From Streptomyces fagopyri (GTDB lineage Bacteria > Actinomycetota > Actinomycetes > Streptomycetales > Streptomycetaceae): a DNA stretch of 64,000 bases. The notes under the pieces were generated by a model, which had not been told where the DNA came from, did not search any database, and saw only the letters and a list, made by a program, of their open reading frames with translations. Position numbers and translations under genes: made by a program. Shown here piece after piece: positions 33,634-42,508 of this stretch; position 1 is the first letter of the stretch, and each line of letters opens with the position of its first letter. Where the stretch lies: the NCBI RefSeq assembly GCF_009498275.1, contig NZ_CP045643.1, forward strand, positions 3,534,001-3,598,000. The letters are read 5' to 3'.

Positions 33634-34248
33634 CTACAGCCAGCCCTTCTCCCGCGCGATCCGCACCGCCTCCGCGCGGTTGCGGACGGCCAGTTTCTGG
33701 ATGGCCGTGGAGAGGTAGTTGCGGACCGTGCCCTGGGAGAGGTGAAGGGCCTTGGCGAGCTCCGCGTTGGTGGAACCGTCGGCCGCCGCGCGCAGCACCT
33801 CGCGCTCGCGGTCGGTCAGGGGATTGGCGCCCTCGGCGAGGGCCGCGGCCGCGAGACCGGGGTCGATGACCCGCTCCCCGGCGAGCACCTTGCGTACCGC
33901 CGCGGCGAGTTGGGCCGCCGGGGCGTCCTTGACCAGGAAGGCGTCGGCACCCGACTCCATGGCGCTGCGCAGATAGCCGGGGCGTCCGAAGGTGGTGAGG
34001 ATGAGCAGCTTGATGCCGGGGAGTTCCTTGTGGACCTCGGCCGCGGCCTCGATGCCCGTCTTTCCCGGCATCTCGATGTCGAGGAGCGCCACGTCGACGT
34101 CGTGCGCGCGTGCGGCGGCCAGCACCTCGTCGCCGCGCGCCACCTGGGCGACCACCTCGATGTCCGGTTCGAGACCCAGCAGGGCCGCCAACGCCTCGCG
34201 GACCATCGACTGGTCCTCGGCGAGCAGGACCTTGATCGTGCGGCTCAT
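33634..34248 (-). CDS. NarL/LuxR-family response regulator
   Basis: 204 residues. Receiver domain with acidic pocket (EDQ) and phosphoacceptor Asp57 in DVALLDIEMPG, then KDAPAAQL with the conserved Lys, and a LuxR HTH (PLTDREREVLRAAADGSTNAELAKAL). Start overlaps the histidine-kinase stop (ATGA). Fourth gene of the coupled ABC-exporter/two-component operon, so likely activates or represses the operon's own promoter in response to the substance the exporter handles. Confidence 0.93.
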   Translation of the reverse strand: MSRTIKVLLAEDQSMVREALAALLGLEPDIEVVAQVARGDEVLAAARAHDVDVALLDIEMPGKTGIEAAAEVHKELPGIKLLILTTFGRPGYLRSAMESGADAFLVKDAPAAQLAAAVRKVLAGERVIDPGLAAAALAEGANPLTDREREVLRAAADGSTNAELAKALHLSQGTVRNYLSTAIQKLAVRNRAEAVRIAREKGWL

Positions 34249-35510
34249 GCACCGGATCCTACGGTGTGCCTTCCGGCGCCGGGAGGGCCCTCGGCCGGCA
34301 CCCGTGCGACCAGCCGGAAGCCTCCGCGCACCCGGCCCGCCTCCAGCGTCCCGCCGGCCTTCTCCAGGCGCTCGGTCAGCCCCGTGAGCCCGTTTCCCGG
34401 CCCGTCGCCGGAACCGCCCGACCCGTCGTCCTCCACGACCAGTTCGAGCACCGGGCCGTCCAGCGTCTGCCGGCGGACGAGTTCCACCACGCAGCGCCGG
34501 GCCCCGCTGTGCCGTACGACGTTGGTGATCGCCTCGCGCAGCGCCCAGGCCAGCGCGGACTCGCTCTCCTCGGCGACACCGGGGACACCCGTGGCACCCG
34601 TGGCACCCACGGCACCCGCGGCACCGGGGCAACCCGTCGCGCCCTCGGCACCCGCGGCCCCGCCGACCAGGCCGAGGTCCTGCTCGGTCGGCAGGTCCGC
34701 CGTGACACCGGCCGCCGTCAACGCGACCTGCGCTCCCGCGAGTTCGCCGGACAGCCGGGGCCTGCGGTAGCCGGTGACGGCCTCGCGCACGTCGACCAGG
34801 GCCTGCCGGCTGACCTGTTCGATGTCGGCGACCTGCTGGGCCGCCTCCTCGGGCCGGCCGGGGAGCATCCGTCCGGCCAGCTCGCTCTTGAGCGTGATCA
34901 GCGACAGCGAGTGGCCGAGCAGGTCGTGCAGGTCCCGGGCGAGCCGCAGGCGTTCCTCGTTCGCGGCCAGTTGGGCCACCGTCGCACGGGCCTCGCGCAA
35001 CGCGATCGTCGTGCGGATCAGTTCGCGTACGCCGGTCATCGCGAAGCCGCCGAGGAAGGCCGGGATGAGCAGCCCCGCCAGATACGCCCTGCCGCCCGGG
35101 ACCGCCAGCGCGATCGCCGCCAGCAGGGCGGAAACGGCCGGGATGGCCCAGCGCGACATCCGCAGCGGGAGCACGGCGCCGGACGCGATCGAGACGTACA
35201 CGAACAGGACGAGCCACTCCCGTCCCAGGGTGAGGGCGAGAAGGCCGGACTGGGCCGCCAGTACCGTCAGCGAGCCCAGCACCAGGGGGGTGGCCTCGCC
35301 GCGGCCGGTGCGGAAGACCAGCAGGCCGTACCAGGCGACGAAGACCACCAGGCCGATCCAGCCGAGGACGACGACACCGGTGCTGTGGCCGCCGTGCACC
35401 AGGTCGCTGACGGGCGCGCTCAGATAGACGAGCCAGATGCCCGTCCAGACGGCCTTGATCAACCGCTGTCTGTGGTTCCGCGGGGGTTGCCCGATGCCGA
35501 CGCTGCTCAC
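34245..35510 (-). CDS. DesK/NarL-type sensor histidine kinase with Gly-X-Y insert
   Basis: 421 residues. Five or six N-terminal membrane helices without a large sensor domain, then the HisKA_3 dimerisation helix with phosphoacceptor His in RLARDLHDLLGHSLSL and an HATPase domain (ALREAITNVVRH N-box, EDDGSG). Between them an insert of about 30 residues is made of Gly-X-Y triplets (GAEGATGCPGAAGAVG ...). GTG start overlaps the stop of the permease gene (GTGA), and its stop overlaps the regulator start. Membrane-embedded sensors of this type usually detect membrane stress or lipids. Confidence 0.92.
   Translation of the reverse strand: MSSVGIGQPPRNHRQRLIKAVWTGIWLVYLSAPVSDLVHGGHSTGVVVLGWIGLVVFVAWYGLLVFRTGRGEATPLVLGSLTVLAAQSGLLALTLGREWLVLFVYVSIASGAVLPLRMSRWAIPAVSALLAAIALAVPGGRAYLAGLLIPAFLGGFAMTGVRELIRTTIALREARATVAQLAANEERLRLARDLHDLLGHSLSLITLKSELAGRMLPGRPEEAAQQVADIEQVSRQALVDVREAVTGYRRPRLSGELAGAQVALTAAGVTADLPTEQDLGLVGGAAGAEGATGCPGAAGAVGATGATGVPGVAEESESALAWALREAITNVVRHSGARRCVVELVRRQTLDGPVLELVVEDDGSGGSGDGPGNGLTGLTERLEKAGGTLEAGRVRGGFRLVARVPAEGPPGAGRHTVGSGA
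34574..34671 (-). repeat. Gly-X-Y tract inside the histidine kinase gene
   Basis: Encodes about ten Gly-X-Y triplets (GAAGAEGATGCPGAAGAVG ...). Lies between the dimerisation and ATPase domains (about residues 280-312). Confidence 0.85.
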
Positions 35511-36247
35511 GCTTTCAGCGTGTCCTTCCGGTACAGCCAGGCCGCGCCGCCCGCGAAGAGGAGGAAGGACACGGCGAGGATGGCGAGGTCCTTCGCGTGC
35601 GGGGCGTCGCCCAGTTCGATCGACCGCCCGAGGGCAGCGTACGCGTGGGTCGGCAGCCAGGACGCGATCTTCTGCAGCCAGTCGGGGAACGTGGTCGTGG
35701 GCATCCACAGGCCGCCGAGCACCGACAGTCCGAAGTACAGGATCATCGTGATCGGCCGGACCGCGTCACCGCTGGCCAGATAGCCGACCGCCACGCCGAG
35801 CGCGGCGAAGACGAGGCTGCCGGCCCAGATGGCGCCGGTGAGGGCGAGCCACTGCCAGGCGTCCAGCCGTACGTGCTTCACGGCGGCGGCGACCGCGAAG
35901 ACGACCACGATCGACGGCAGGCTGATCACGGCGGCGCTGGCGGTCTTCGCCAGCACATAGCCGCGGCCGGGCAGCGTGGTGAGCCTGAGCTGCCGTACCC
36001 AGCCGCTCTCGCGCTCCTTGGCGATCCGTTCGCTGTTGCCCATCAGTACGGCCGTGAGCGCGCCGAAGGAGGCCATGGAGACCATGAAGAAGGTCGGCAG
36101 GGTGAGCCCGGTCCCGTCGACCTTGGTGGTCTCGTCGGCGCTGCCCGCGATCAGCAGGAACAGGGCCGAGGGGTAGACCACCGAGAAGAACAGGAACTTC
36201 TTGTTGCGCAGGGCCCGGGTGATTTCGAGACGGATGAGGCTGTTCAC
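35507..36247 (-). CDS. ABC-2 type exporter permease
   Basis: 246 residues with about six membrane helices (RNKKFLFFSVVYPSALFLLI first, ILAVSFLLFAGGAAWLYRKD last). ABC-2 membrane domain, here the partner of the ATPase encoded just upstream (overlap ATGA at 36244-36247). Exports drugs, peptides or lipids; the substrate is unknown. Its stop overlaps the kinase start. Confidence 0.92.
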   Translation of the reverse strand: MNSLIRLEITRALRNKKFLFFSVVYPSALFLLIAGSADETTKVDGTGLTLPTFFMVSMASFGALTAVLMGNSERIAKERESGWVRQLRLTTLPGRGYVLAKTASAAVISLPSIVVVFAVAAAVKHVRLDAWQWLALTGAIWAGSLVFAALGVAVGYLASGDAVRPITMILYFGLSVLGGLWMPTTTFPDWLQKIASWLPTHAYAALGRSIELGDAPHAKDLAILAVSFLLFAGGAAWLYRKDTLKA

Positions 36248-37179
36248 TGCGACTTCGCCTCCTCGGCGGCGGTGATGGCGACGAAGGCCTGCTCCAGGCC
36301 GAGCCCGGCGACTTCGAGGTTGCGGGGGTAGAGACCGAGCCCGTACAGCGCGTGCACGGTCGCGTCGGCGTCGGAGGACTGGGCGCGGACGGTGTGCCCG
36401 GACACGTCGATCGTCGTCAGGAAGGGCAGTGCCCGCAGCGCGGCCTCGTCGATGGGGCCTTCCAGGTCGAAGGCGATCCGGCGGGCGCCTGCCTTCGCCT
36501 TGATCTCGGCGGCGGTGCCGTCGGCCAGCAGCCGCCCCCGGTGCAGTACGAGCACCCGGTCGGCGATGGCGTCGGCCTCTTCGAGGTAGTGCGTGGCGAA
36601 CAGCACGGTCCGGCCCTGGTCGGCCTGCTCGCGCATGGTGGCCCAGAAGGCCTGGCGGGCGGTGACGTCCATGCCCGTGGTGGGTTCGTCGAGCACGATC
36701 AGATCGTTGGCCCCGGCGGTCGCGAGCGCGAAGCGGACGCGCTGTTCCTGGCCGCCGGAGAGCTTGTTGACCTTGCGGTCGGCGATCTGCGAGATGCCCG
36801 CGCGGGCCAGCACCTCGGTGACCTCGAACGGCTTCGGGTGCAACTGACAGGCGAGCTTGACCAGTTCGAGGACCGTCACCTCGTCCATCAGGCCGCCGCT
36901 CTGCAGCATGGCGCCCACCCGGCCGCCCACGATGGCCTCGCGGGGGCTGGTGCCGAACACCCGGACGGAGCCGCTGTCGGCGTGCTTGAGGCCGAGCAGC
37001 AGGTCGAGGGTGGTCGACTTGCCCGCGCCGTTCGGCCCCAGCAGGGCGACGGTCTCGCCCGGGTGCAGGTCGAGCGTGAGCCCGTCCACGGCGCGCACGC
37101 TGCCGTACGTCTTGGTCACCTGGTCGAATCCGACCACCGGGGTGGTGGGCGGTGCCGCTGTCGTTGTCATGGCGACCAT
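36244..37179 (-). CDS. ABC exporter ATP-binding protein
   Basis: 311 residues. Walker A GPNGAGKST, Q-loop, signature LSGGQEQRVR, Walker B LIVLDEPTTGMD, H-loop ATHYLEEAD: complete. C-terminal part (RRIAFDLEGPIDEAALRALPFL) is the regulatory tail of DrrA-like exporters. Start ATG 37179 with GGAGG 5 nt upstream; ATG 37170 possible. First gene of the coupled operon ABC ATPase, permease, kinase, regulator. A 14-bp palindrome lies 51 bp upstream. Confidence 0.93.
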   Translation of the reverse strand: MVAMTTTAAPPTTPVVGFDQVTKTYGSVRAVDGLTLDLHPGETVALLGPNGAGKSTTLDLLLGLKHADSGSVRVFGTSPREAIVGGRVGAMLQSGGLMDEVTVLELVKLACQLHPKPFEVTEVLARAGISQIADRKVNKLSGGQEQRVRFALATAGANDLIVLDEPTTGMDVTARQAFWATMREQADQGRTVLFATHYLEEADAIADRVLVLHRGRLLADGTAAEIKAKAGARRIAFDLEGPIDEAALRALPFLTTIDVSGHTVRAQSSDADATVHALYGLGLYPRNLEVAGLGLEQAFVAITAAEEAKSQ

Positions 37180-37230
37180 GGTGGCCTCCGGGACCGGGCG
37201 CCGGGCAGTGTCGGCGGTCCCGAGTGCCGG

Positions 37231-37244
37231 ATGACAGATGTCAT
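37231..37244. promoter_or_regulatory. Candidate operator for the response regulator (ATGACA-N2-TGTCAT)
   Basis: Perfect inverted repeat ATGACA-GA-TGTCAT in the promoter region of the ABC/two-component operon. LuxR-type regulators bind sites of this form, and it is in the right place (51 bp before the ATG). Confidence 0.6.
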
Positions 37245-37292
37245 ACGGGCCGGGTGACGTGCCGGGGTGACGTGCCCGGGTGGCGGACACGG

Positions 37293-37323
37293 CGAGGGGG
37301 GCGCCCGGTGGGCGCCCCCCTCG
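37293..37323 (-). terminator. Terminator after the peptidoglycan-binding-like protein gene
   Basis: 14-bp perfect stem (CGAGGGGGGCGCCC / GGGCGCCCCCCTCG) with a 3-nt loop; lies 16 nt after the stop on the minus strand, before the operon's operator. Confidence 0.85.
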
Positions 37324-37338
37324 TGTTCCGCGGCGGGT

Positions 37339-39609
37339 CTAGCTCGGGTTCGTGGCGATGACCGCGATCCGGTTGGTCTTGCTCATCAGCGCCTGGCGCA
37401 GGGCGCCGTAGACGTCCTGGGGCGTGACGGGCGTCTTGTCGCCGTTGCCCCGGGTGATGAGCACACCGTCGAACGTCTGGCCGTAGAGCGCCTTCAGGGC
37501 GTTCAGGTCGGGCTTGTCGACCAGTTTGCCGTCGGTGGCCGTCACCCGGAGGAACTTCCACAGCGACTTCTGCGGACTCAGCGGGATCGAGTGCGCCACG
37601 TCCGTCCGTACGATCACGGGGGCCGACATCGCGGGCTGGGCGAACTTCGTCATCATCCGGTCGACCTCGGCGTCCGAGACGGTCGGCTGACGGGTCGTGG
37701 TGGCGACCTTCACCGGGGTGGCGGCGCCGGTCTCGACCTGCGTGCGGTACGCGTCCACGACGGCCTGGACGGAGCCGGCCACGTCGACGCCCTTGCCCGC
37801 CTTGCCGTAGACGGGGACGGCCTTGCCGGACTCGAACGTGATGGTGCCGTCGTTCGCCGAACCGGCGCCACCCGCGACCCGTTCCAGGGCCGCCTGGAGC
37901 TTCTCCTTGTCGACGGGCATGTTCGGCTCGACGGCGCGCTTCTGGCCGAACAGCGAACCGATCACGGAGACGGGGTTGTAGTCGCTGCCCGCGGCGGCGC
38001 GGACGGTGGCCTGGCTGTTCAGCTGGAGCCCGGCCTGATCCGGCTTGAGCGAGACGGTCGTGCCGTCCACCACCAGCTTGAGCGGCTTCGTCGTATTGCC
38101 CGCGAACGCCTCGTCGAGCTTCTTGACGGCATCGTCCCGGGTGCCGCCGCCGATGTCGACGCCGAGCACGGTGGTGCCCTTGGGCACGTCCGAGTGGTTC
38201 ATCAGGAGCCCGGCACCGTAGGCGCCACCGGCGAGGACCACCACGAGGAAGCCCAGCAGGGCCCGCTTCTTGCGGCCCTTCTTCTTGGCCGGCTTGGACG
38301 ACGCGGCCGGCTTCGGGGCCGGCTCGGGCGCCTTCGGCGGAGTGTGCGACAGCGGACCGTCGGTGTGCGCGCCCGGTCCGAACGGGGAGTTCGGGGCGGA
38401 CGGTACGACGGGGATACCACTGGTCAGCGTGTGACCGGAGACGTTCTCCCCGGCGCCGCCGTAGCCGTGGCCGCCCGGATCGGGCGCGGGCTTCTGCGGG
38501 GTGAGGATCGCGGTGTCGTCGCTGAGCCCGCCCCCGGAGTAGCCGGCTCCCATGCCCGGACCGCCGAGGCCACCGGGCCCACCGGGTCCGCCGTGACCAC
38601 GCGGACCACCAGGACCGCCCGGACCACGCTGACCGCCGAGGCCACCCGCGGCCAGGCTGCCCGGAGCCACGCCCGGACCGGCCGGCGGCGCCATCGGGCC
38701 GTCTCCGGTGACCGGACCGCCGGTCGGACCCACCGGGCCGCCCACGCCGTTGTCGGAGAAGTTCTCCGCGAAGTACGGGAGGTCGTCGCGGCGCGGTTCC
38801 ATGCCCGGTCCGCCGGAGCCGCCCGGGCCTCCGTCGCCACCGGGTCCGCCGGTGCCGATGGCCGGGAAGGACGCCGTGTTGCCCAGCGCCGCGGAGACGT
38901 CGAAGGAACCGGTGCCGCCGCCGTGGCCGGGTGCCACGGGTCCGGCGCCGGTGGCACCGGGCAGCCCGGCACCGTTCGTGCCGCCCCCTCCGGGACGGGG
39001 AATGTTCGCTCCGCCGGGCCGGACTCCGCCGGTGATGCCCAGCGGACCGGCGCCGTTCGCGCCGGCCGGCGCGCCCGGGGCGCCGTTGCCGCCCGGCGCA
39101 CCCGCGCCCTGCGGCGACGCGGGACCGGCGGGACCCGAACCACCCGGCAGGCCCGCGCCGTTGGTGGAGCCGCCGCCCGGGCCGCCCTTGGGCGCACCGG
39201 ACTTGCGGGGCGCGAACCAGTCGCTGGACTTCTCCCCGCCCCCGGCACCGGCCTCGGCCGGAGCGTCGGTCGCGGGCGCCGCCGCGGTCGGCGGCGGACT
39301 TATGGCGCGCTGCGTCTCGGCGGGCGGTCCCGTGGGGGCCGCGGGCTCGACGGGCGCGTCGGCGTCCCCGACCGGTGTGCGGACGACGACCGGCGGGATG
39401 GGCCGCGATCCGGGGATGTTGATCCGGATGCGTGTCGTCAGTGTGGTCTCGGTCTTGCGCTCCTCCGGCGGGGTGCCGCCGGCCGAACGGCCCGTGTCGG
39501 CACCGATCTCGGAAGCCGTGGGGGTCCCGTAGGGGGGCGTCCCCGACGGGTACGCGGCTCCACCGCGCCCGTTGGGCCCGGAGGACGAACTGTCAGTTTC
39601 ACGACTCAA
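37339..39609 (-). CDS. Large membrane-anchored protein with peptidoglycan-binding-like (PG_binding_4/YoaR) domains
   Basis: 756 residues. N-terminal about 450 residues are cytoplasmic, disordered, Pro/Gly-rich with stretches such as GGPGGPGGLGGPGMG. Then a basic region (KKKGRKKR), one membrane helix (ALLGFLVVVLAGGAYGAGLLM), and an extracellular part with repeats such as TTVLGVDIGGGTRDDAVKKL, matching the YoaR N-terminal/PG_binding_4 family (as in VanW/ErfK-associated proteins). No catalytic L,D-transpeptidase motif is seen. TTG start (39609) with GGGAG upstream. Follows the ABC-TCS promoter region on the same strand, terminated before it. Confidence 0.82.
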   Translation of the reverse strand: MSRETDSSSSGPNGRGGAAYPSGTPPYGTPTASEIGADTGRSAGGTPPEERKTETTLTTRIRINIPGSRPIPPVVVRTPVGDADAPVEPAAPTGPPAETQRAISPPPTAAAPATDAPAEAGAGGGEKSSDWFAPRKSGAPKGGPGGGSTNGAGLPGGSGPAGPASPQGAGAPGGNGAPGAPAGANGAGPLGITGGVRPGGANIPRPGGGGTNGAGLPGATGAGPVAPGHGGGTGSFDVSAALGNTASFPAIGTGGPGGDGGPGGSGGPGMEPRRDDLPYFAENFSDNGVGGPVGPTGGPVTGDGPMAPPAGPGVAPGSLAAGGLGGQRGPGGPGGPRGHGGPGGPGGLGGPGMGAGYSGGGLSDDTAILTPQKPAPDPGGHGYGGAGENVSGHTLTSGIPVVPSAPNSPFGPGAHTDGPLSHTPPKAPEPAPKPAASSKPAKKKGRKKRALLGFLVVVLAGGAYGAGLLMNHSDVPKGTTVLGVDIGGGTRDDAVKKLDEAFAGNTTKPLKLVVDGTTVSLKPDQAGLQLNSQATVRAAAGSDYNPVSVIGSLFGQKRAVEPNMPVDKEKLQAALERVAGGAGSANDGTITFESGKAVPVYGKAGKGVDVAGSVQAVVDAYRTQVETGAATPVKVATTTRQPTVSDAEVDRMMTKFAQPAMSAPVIVRTDVAHSIPLSPQKSLWKFLRVTATDGKLVDKPDLNALKALYGQTFDGVLITRGNGDKTPVTPQDVYGALRQALMSKTNRIAVIATNPS
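38544..38660 (-). repeat. Gly-X-Y tract in the membrane-anchored protein gene
   Basis: Encodes GGQRGPGGPGGPRGHGGPGG-type repeats, collagen-like. A shorter similar tract lies at about 38800-38862. Confidence 0.8.
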
Positions 39610-39769
39610 GGCAGGTTCTCCCGGTTGGCTCCGCCGCCCGTTTACTCGACCTCATCTCGGGCAGCTCGGCGGCGCGCACCACCATACTGGCCGTGTCCGG
39701 CCCGCAAACCTCGCCCGCCAAGGAAACTGCCACAGGACCCGCACCGGTCCGATACGGCGAAGTGGTACG

Positions 39770-40207
39770 TCACTTCCCAAGTCGGACGGCGGAGCCGTCC
39801 GGTTGCCGCCCCAGCCCAAGGGTGGCACAGATCACAGCGACCGCCATCCCGCCGAGCAGGAAGAGGTACGAGCCGAGGCCCGCGCCGAAGAGGAAGTCCC
39901 CTTCCGGGCGGGTGGCGGTGAGCAGCACGACCGCGACCATCCAGCCCGCCGCGGGCGCGACGGCACCGGCCCGGGAGCCGGTGGCCCGGGAGCCGCCCAG
40001 GAAGAGCCCGGCCGCGCCCGCCACGGCGAGCAGCAGGCCGCCCGGGAACCAGCCGGCCTGCACCAGCGTTCCGGCCGTCCCGACCACGGCGCCGAGCACG
40101 AACAGCCCCGTGTAGGCGGCCGCCCGCCCGAGCGAGGGGGTCCGCAGCGGTTGGGCGAGCGCGTCGCCGCGCCGTCCGCTCGTACCACTCGTGCCACTCG
40201 CAGTCAT
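39770..40207 (-). CDS. DUF6113-type small membrane protein
   Basis: 145 residues with about four membrane helices ([63 protein letters not shown]). I believe this is DUF6113, which is often next to mshB. The start overlaps the mshB stop (ATGA), with GGAGA upstream. Function unknown; the coupling suggests a membrane role in mycothiol metabolism, but this is inference. Confidence 0.8.
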   Translation of the reverse strand: MTASGTSGTSGRRGDALAQPLRTPSLGRAAAYTGLFVLGAVVGTAGTLVQAGWFPGGLLLAVAGAAGLFLGGSRATGSRAGAVAPAAGWMVAVVLLTATRPEGDFLFGAGLGSYLFLLGGMAVAVICATLGLGRQPDGSAVRLGK

Positions 40208-41112
40208 CGTGTCTCCGTCTCCGTCCGGTCACCGGTCCCGGTGAACAGATCCGTCTCCCGGTCCGCGCCCGAGCGCTCCCCGCGCACCAACTCGTAGTAC
40301 TCGGTGGTGAAAAGTGGCTGGGCCAGCGCGTTCGACAGCGCGAACCACGGCTCGGCCACCTCGATCTGGGTGGCGTGCGCCCGCATGGCGGCGGCCTTCG
40401 CGGGGGCGTACGCGGTTCCGTCGATCTCGGTGGTGATCACCGCGTCGTCAACGACGCCCGGTACGTCGGCCACGGCGGCGGACGCGTCGAAGGGCAGCCC
40501 GGGGAGTGCCGCGCGAAGCCGCGCGAAGCCGTCCTCGGCGACCGGGCGGGGTACGCGGTTCCAGTAGACCTTGGCGATCGTCCAGGGTGCGCCGAGGTCG
40601 GGGCGGACGGCGGGGTCCGCGGCCAGTTCGGTGGCGCGCACGGCCACGCGATGGGCCTGGATGTGGTCGGGGTGCCCATAGCCCCCGTCGGGGTCATAGG
40701 TGACGAGCACATGGGGGCGTACCTCACGGATCACCTCGACGAGGTGGGCGGCGGCGCCGTCCACGTCCGCGGACCAGAAGGCGCCCGCGCGGTGGTTCTG
40801 CTCGGCGCCCATCATCCCGGAGTCGCGGAACCGCCCGGGGCCCCCGAGGAAGCGGTGGTCGGTGACGCCCAGTTCCTTCATGGCGGCGGCCAGCTCGCCG
40901 GCGCGGTGCGGGCCGAGGCCGCCCTCGCGGTCGGGTGCGAGGTGCGCGAGTCCGGGCGGGATGACCTCGCCCTCCTCGCCGAGCGTGCAGGTCACCAGCG
41001 TCACGAGGGCGCCCTCGGCCGCGTACCTGGCCATGGTCGCGCCGTTGTTGATCGACTCGTCGTCCGGGTGCGCGTGCACCAGGAGCAGACGCCGGTCGGG
41101 CAGTTCCGTCAT
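40204..41112 (-). CDS. mshB: N-acetyl-1-D-myo-inositol-2-amino-2-deoxy-alpha-D-glucopyranoside deacetylase (MshB)
   Basis: 302 residues. Zinc-binding motifs [15 protein letters not shown] and [21 protein letters not shown] and the length fit MshB, which deacetylates GlcNAc-Ins in mycothiol biosynthesis. Mycothiol is the main actinobacterial thiol. LmbE-like paralogues (e.g. mycothiol S-conjugate amidase) differ in detail, so the assignment is good but not certain. ATG 41112 fixed by HAHPDDE near the N-terminus. Confidence 0.9.
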   Translation of the reverse strand: MTELPDRRLLLVHAHPDDESINNGATMARYAAEGALVTLVTCTLGEEGEVIPPGLAHLAPDREGGLGPHRAGELAAAMKELGVTDHRFLGGPGRFRDSGMMGAEQNHRAGAFWSADVDGAAAHLVEVIREVRPHVLVTYDPDGGYGHPDHIQAHRVAVRATELAADPAVRPDLGAPWTIAKVYWNRVPRPVAEDGFARLRAALPGLPFDASAAVADVPGVVDDAVITTEIDGTAYAPAKAAAMRAHATQIEVAEPWFALSNALAQPLFTTEYYELVRGERSGADRETDLFTGTGDRTETETR

Positions 41113-41266
41113 GGCACCCACCCTACGAGGCGCCCGTCCCCCGGGGTGCTGCCCGGCCCCCCGTCGCTCCTGGTCGTCGTGGTCATGGTGCCCTCCGGAC
41201 GGCGCCTCGGGCGGCATTTCGGGGCGGGCCGCGGCGCGAGCGGTGCGCGGAGGCGGGGGCTTCGCC

Positions 41267-41737
41267 TCAGAGGGCCGCCCGGAGGCCGGACCGGCAGTCC
41301 CGGCAGCGGCCTGGTCCGGGGGCCCGGAAGGCCCGCTCGCAGCCGTCGCAGGTCTGGAGCGGGTGCCGGACGTCCGGCGGCCGCGCGGGCGCGCTGAACG
41401 GCGGCGGAGGCGGCAGCTGGACGGCGAGCCGGTGCGCGAGCAGGGCGGCCGGGCGCCGGAGTCCCTCGGGCGGCAGATCGCCGGTCAGCGCGTGGCGTGC
41501 GGCGCTGGGGCTGACGTCGAGCTCCAGCCAGGCGGCGACGCCGGGGGCGAGGTGGGCCGTGTCGTGGGCGGAGAGCAGCAGGCGGGGGTCGTGGCGCCGG
41601 AGGTCCGCGAGGAGGTCGGTGGCGGCCTGGAGGAGGGCGGGGGGCGCTAGGGTTCTGCGTATCCGTCGGGAAGCTCCTACTTCCTCGGTGGTCAGGCCCT
41701 CGCACTGGGATTGGCGTCCCGGCGAGGGCCGTCGCAT
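41267..41737 (-). CDS. Conserved Streptomyces protein with C-terminal zinc ribbon
   Basis: About 156 residues. N-terminal basic segment, then [22 protein letters not shown] and a helix-rich middle, and a C-terminal [19 protein letters not shown] zinc ribbon (CxxC-x10-CxxC). No enzyme motif; may be DNA- or RNA-binding. ATG 41737 is the first good in-frame start; the frame continues further upstream. Function unknown. Confidence 0.6.
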   Translation of the reverse strand: MRRPSPGRQSQCEGLTTEEVGASRRIRRTLAPPALLQAATDLLADLRRHDPRLLLSAHDTAHLAPGVAAWLELDVSPSAARHALTGDLPPEGLRRPAALLAHRLAVQLPPPPPFSAPARPPDVRHPLQTCDGCERAFRAPGPGRCRDCRSGLRAAL

Positions 41738-41906
41738 GTCTGCGGTTGTGTCGCGCCGAGCGTAGGGCGGGCAACGGCCCCTGGATCCAGTCGAGTCGGT
41801 GATGTTCCCTCGCGCGAGTGAGCGGCCGTCGCGGGCGGGAGGGGTGGGGCTCGGCAGGGTTCTTTCACCGTCGTGTTCCTTGGGGGAGACCGCCCCTGGT
41901 ACCGGA

Positions 41907-42353
41907 TCACGAGTGGCCGGGTTCCGGTGGGAGAGCCAGTTCCGCCCACACCGTCTTGCGCGGCGGCGGTCCCGGTGCCGTGCCCCAGCGGCCGGCCAGC
42001 GCGTCCACGAGGACGAGTCCCCGGCCGCACTCGGCATCGGGTGCCGTGCCCGGGAGGACCCGCGGGAGACGGTCGTCACGGGTGTCGCTGAGCTCGATGC
42101 GCAGGGTGTCGCCGACGACGTGGAGCGTGAGCCGGAAATCCCGTCCCGGTACCCGGCCGTGCGTCGCCGCGTTGGCCGCCAGTTCGGCGACGATGTGCGG
42201 CGCCCGGTCCAAGGCGATCCCCCAGGCGCGGAGTTGCTCCGTGGCGAGCAGCCGGGCGAGCCGGGCGCCGCGCGGTGTCGGCGACAGGAGGACGCTGAAG
42301 TCACGGATGGGGGTGCCGGTTTGGACTTCGGGGGCGGCGCTTTCTTGGTTCAC
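41907..42353 (-). CDS. ATP-binding protein (HATPase_c, anti-sigma-like, WhiJ/AbaA-module type)
   Basis: 148 residues. HATPase_c domain: PHIVAELAANAATHG is the N-box, LRIELSDTRDD the G1-box with the expected Asp, and CGRGLVLVDALAGRWG the G2. This is the small ATP-binding protein that in Streptomyces is coded with an XRE/DUF5753 gene and a DUF397 gene. Divergent from the XRE gene over 155 bp. GTG 42353; ribosome-binding site is weak, so the start is uncertain. Confidence 0.85.
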   Translation of the reverse strand: MNQESAAPEVQTGTPIRDFSVLLSPTPRGARLARLLATEQLRAWGIALDRAPHIVAELAANAATHGRVPGRDFRLTLHVVGDTLRIELSDTRDDRLPRVLPGTAPDAECGRGLVLVDALAGRWGTAPGPPPRKTVWAELALPPEPGHS

Positions 42354-42415
42354 ATGACTCAGCGTGGCGGCGCACACGTACCGTGAACAGTGATGACGCC
42401 GATACGTACGGTGAC

Positions 42416-42452
42416 TGTCCGGACGTTGTCCGGTCGTGTCCGGGCGGTCCGG
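42416..42452. promoter_or_regulatory. Four phased TGTCCGG-type repeats in front of the XRE regulator
   Basis: TGTCCGG starts at 42416, 42427 and 42437; GGTCCGG at 42446. Spacing is 11, 10 and 9 bp, close to one helical turn, so all lie on one face of DNA. They end 56 bp before the XRE ATG, a likely autoregulatory operator. Confidence 0.6.
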
Positions 42453-42508
42453 AAGAGGCCTACGGGTAGGGGGCGTCGCGGCACGGTCGTACGACGGAGG
42501 GGTGCGGG

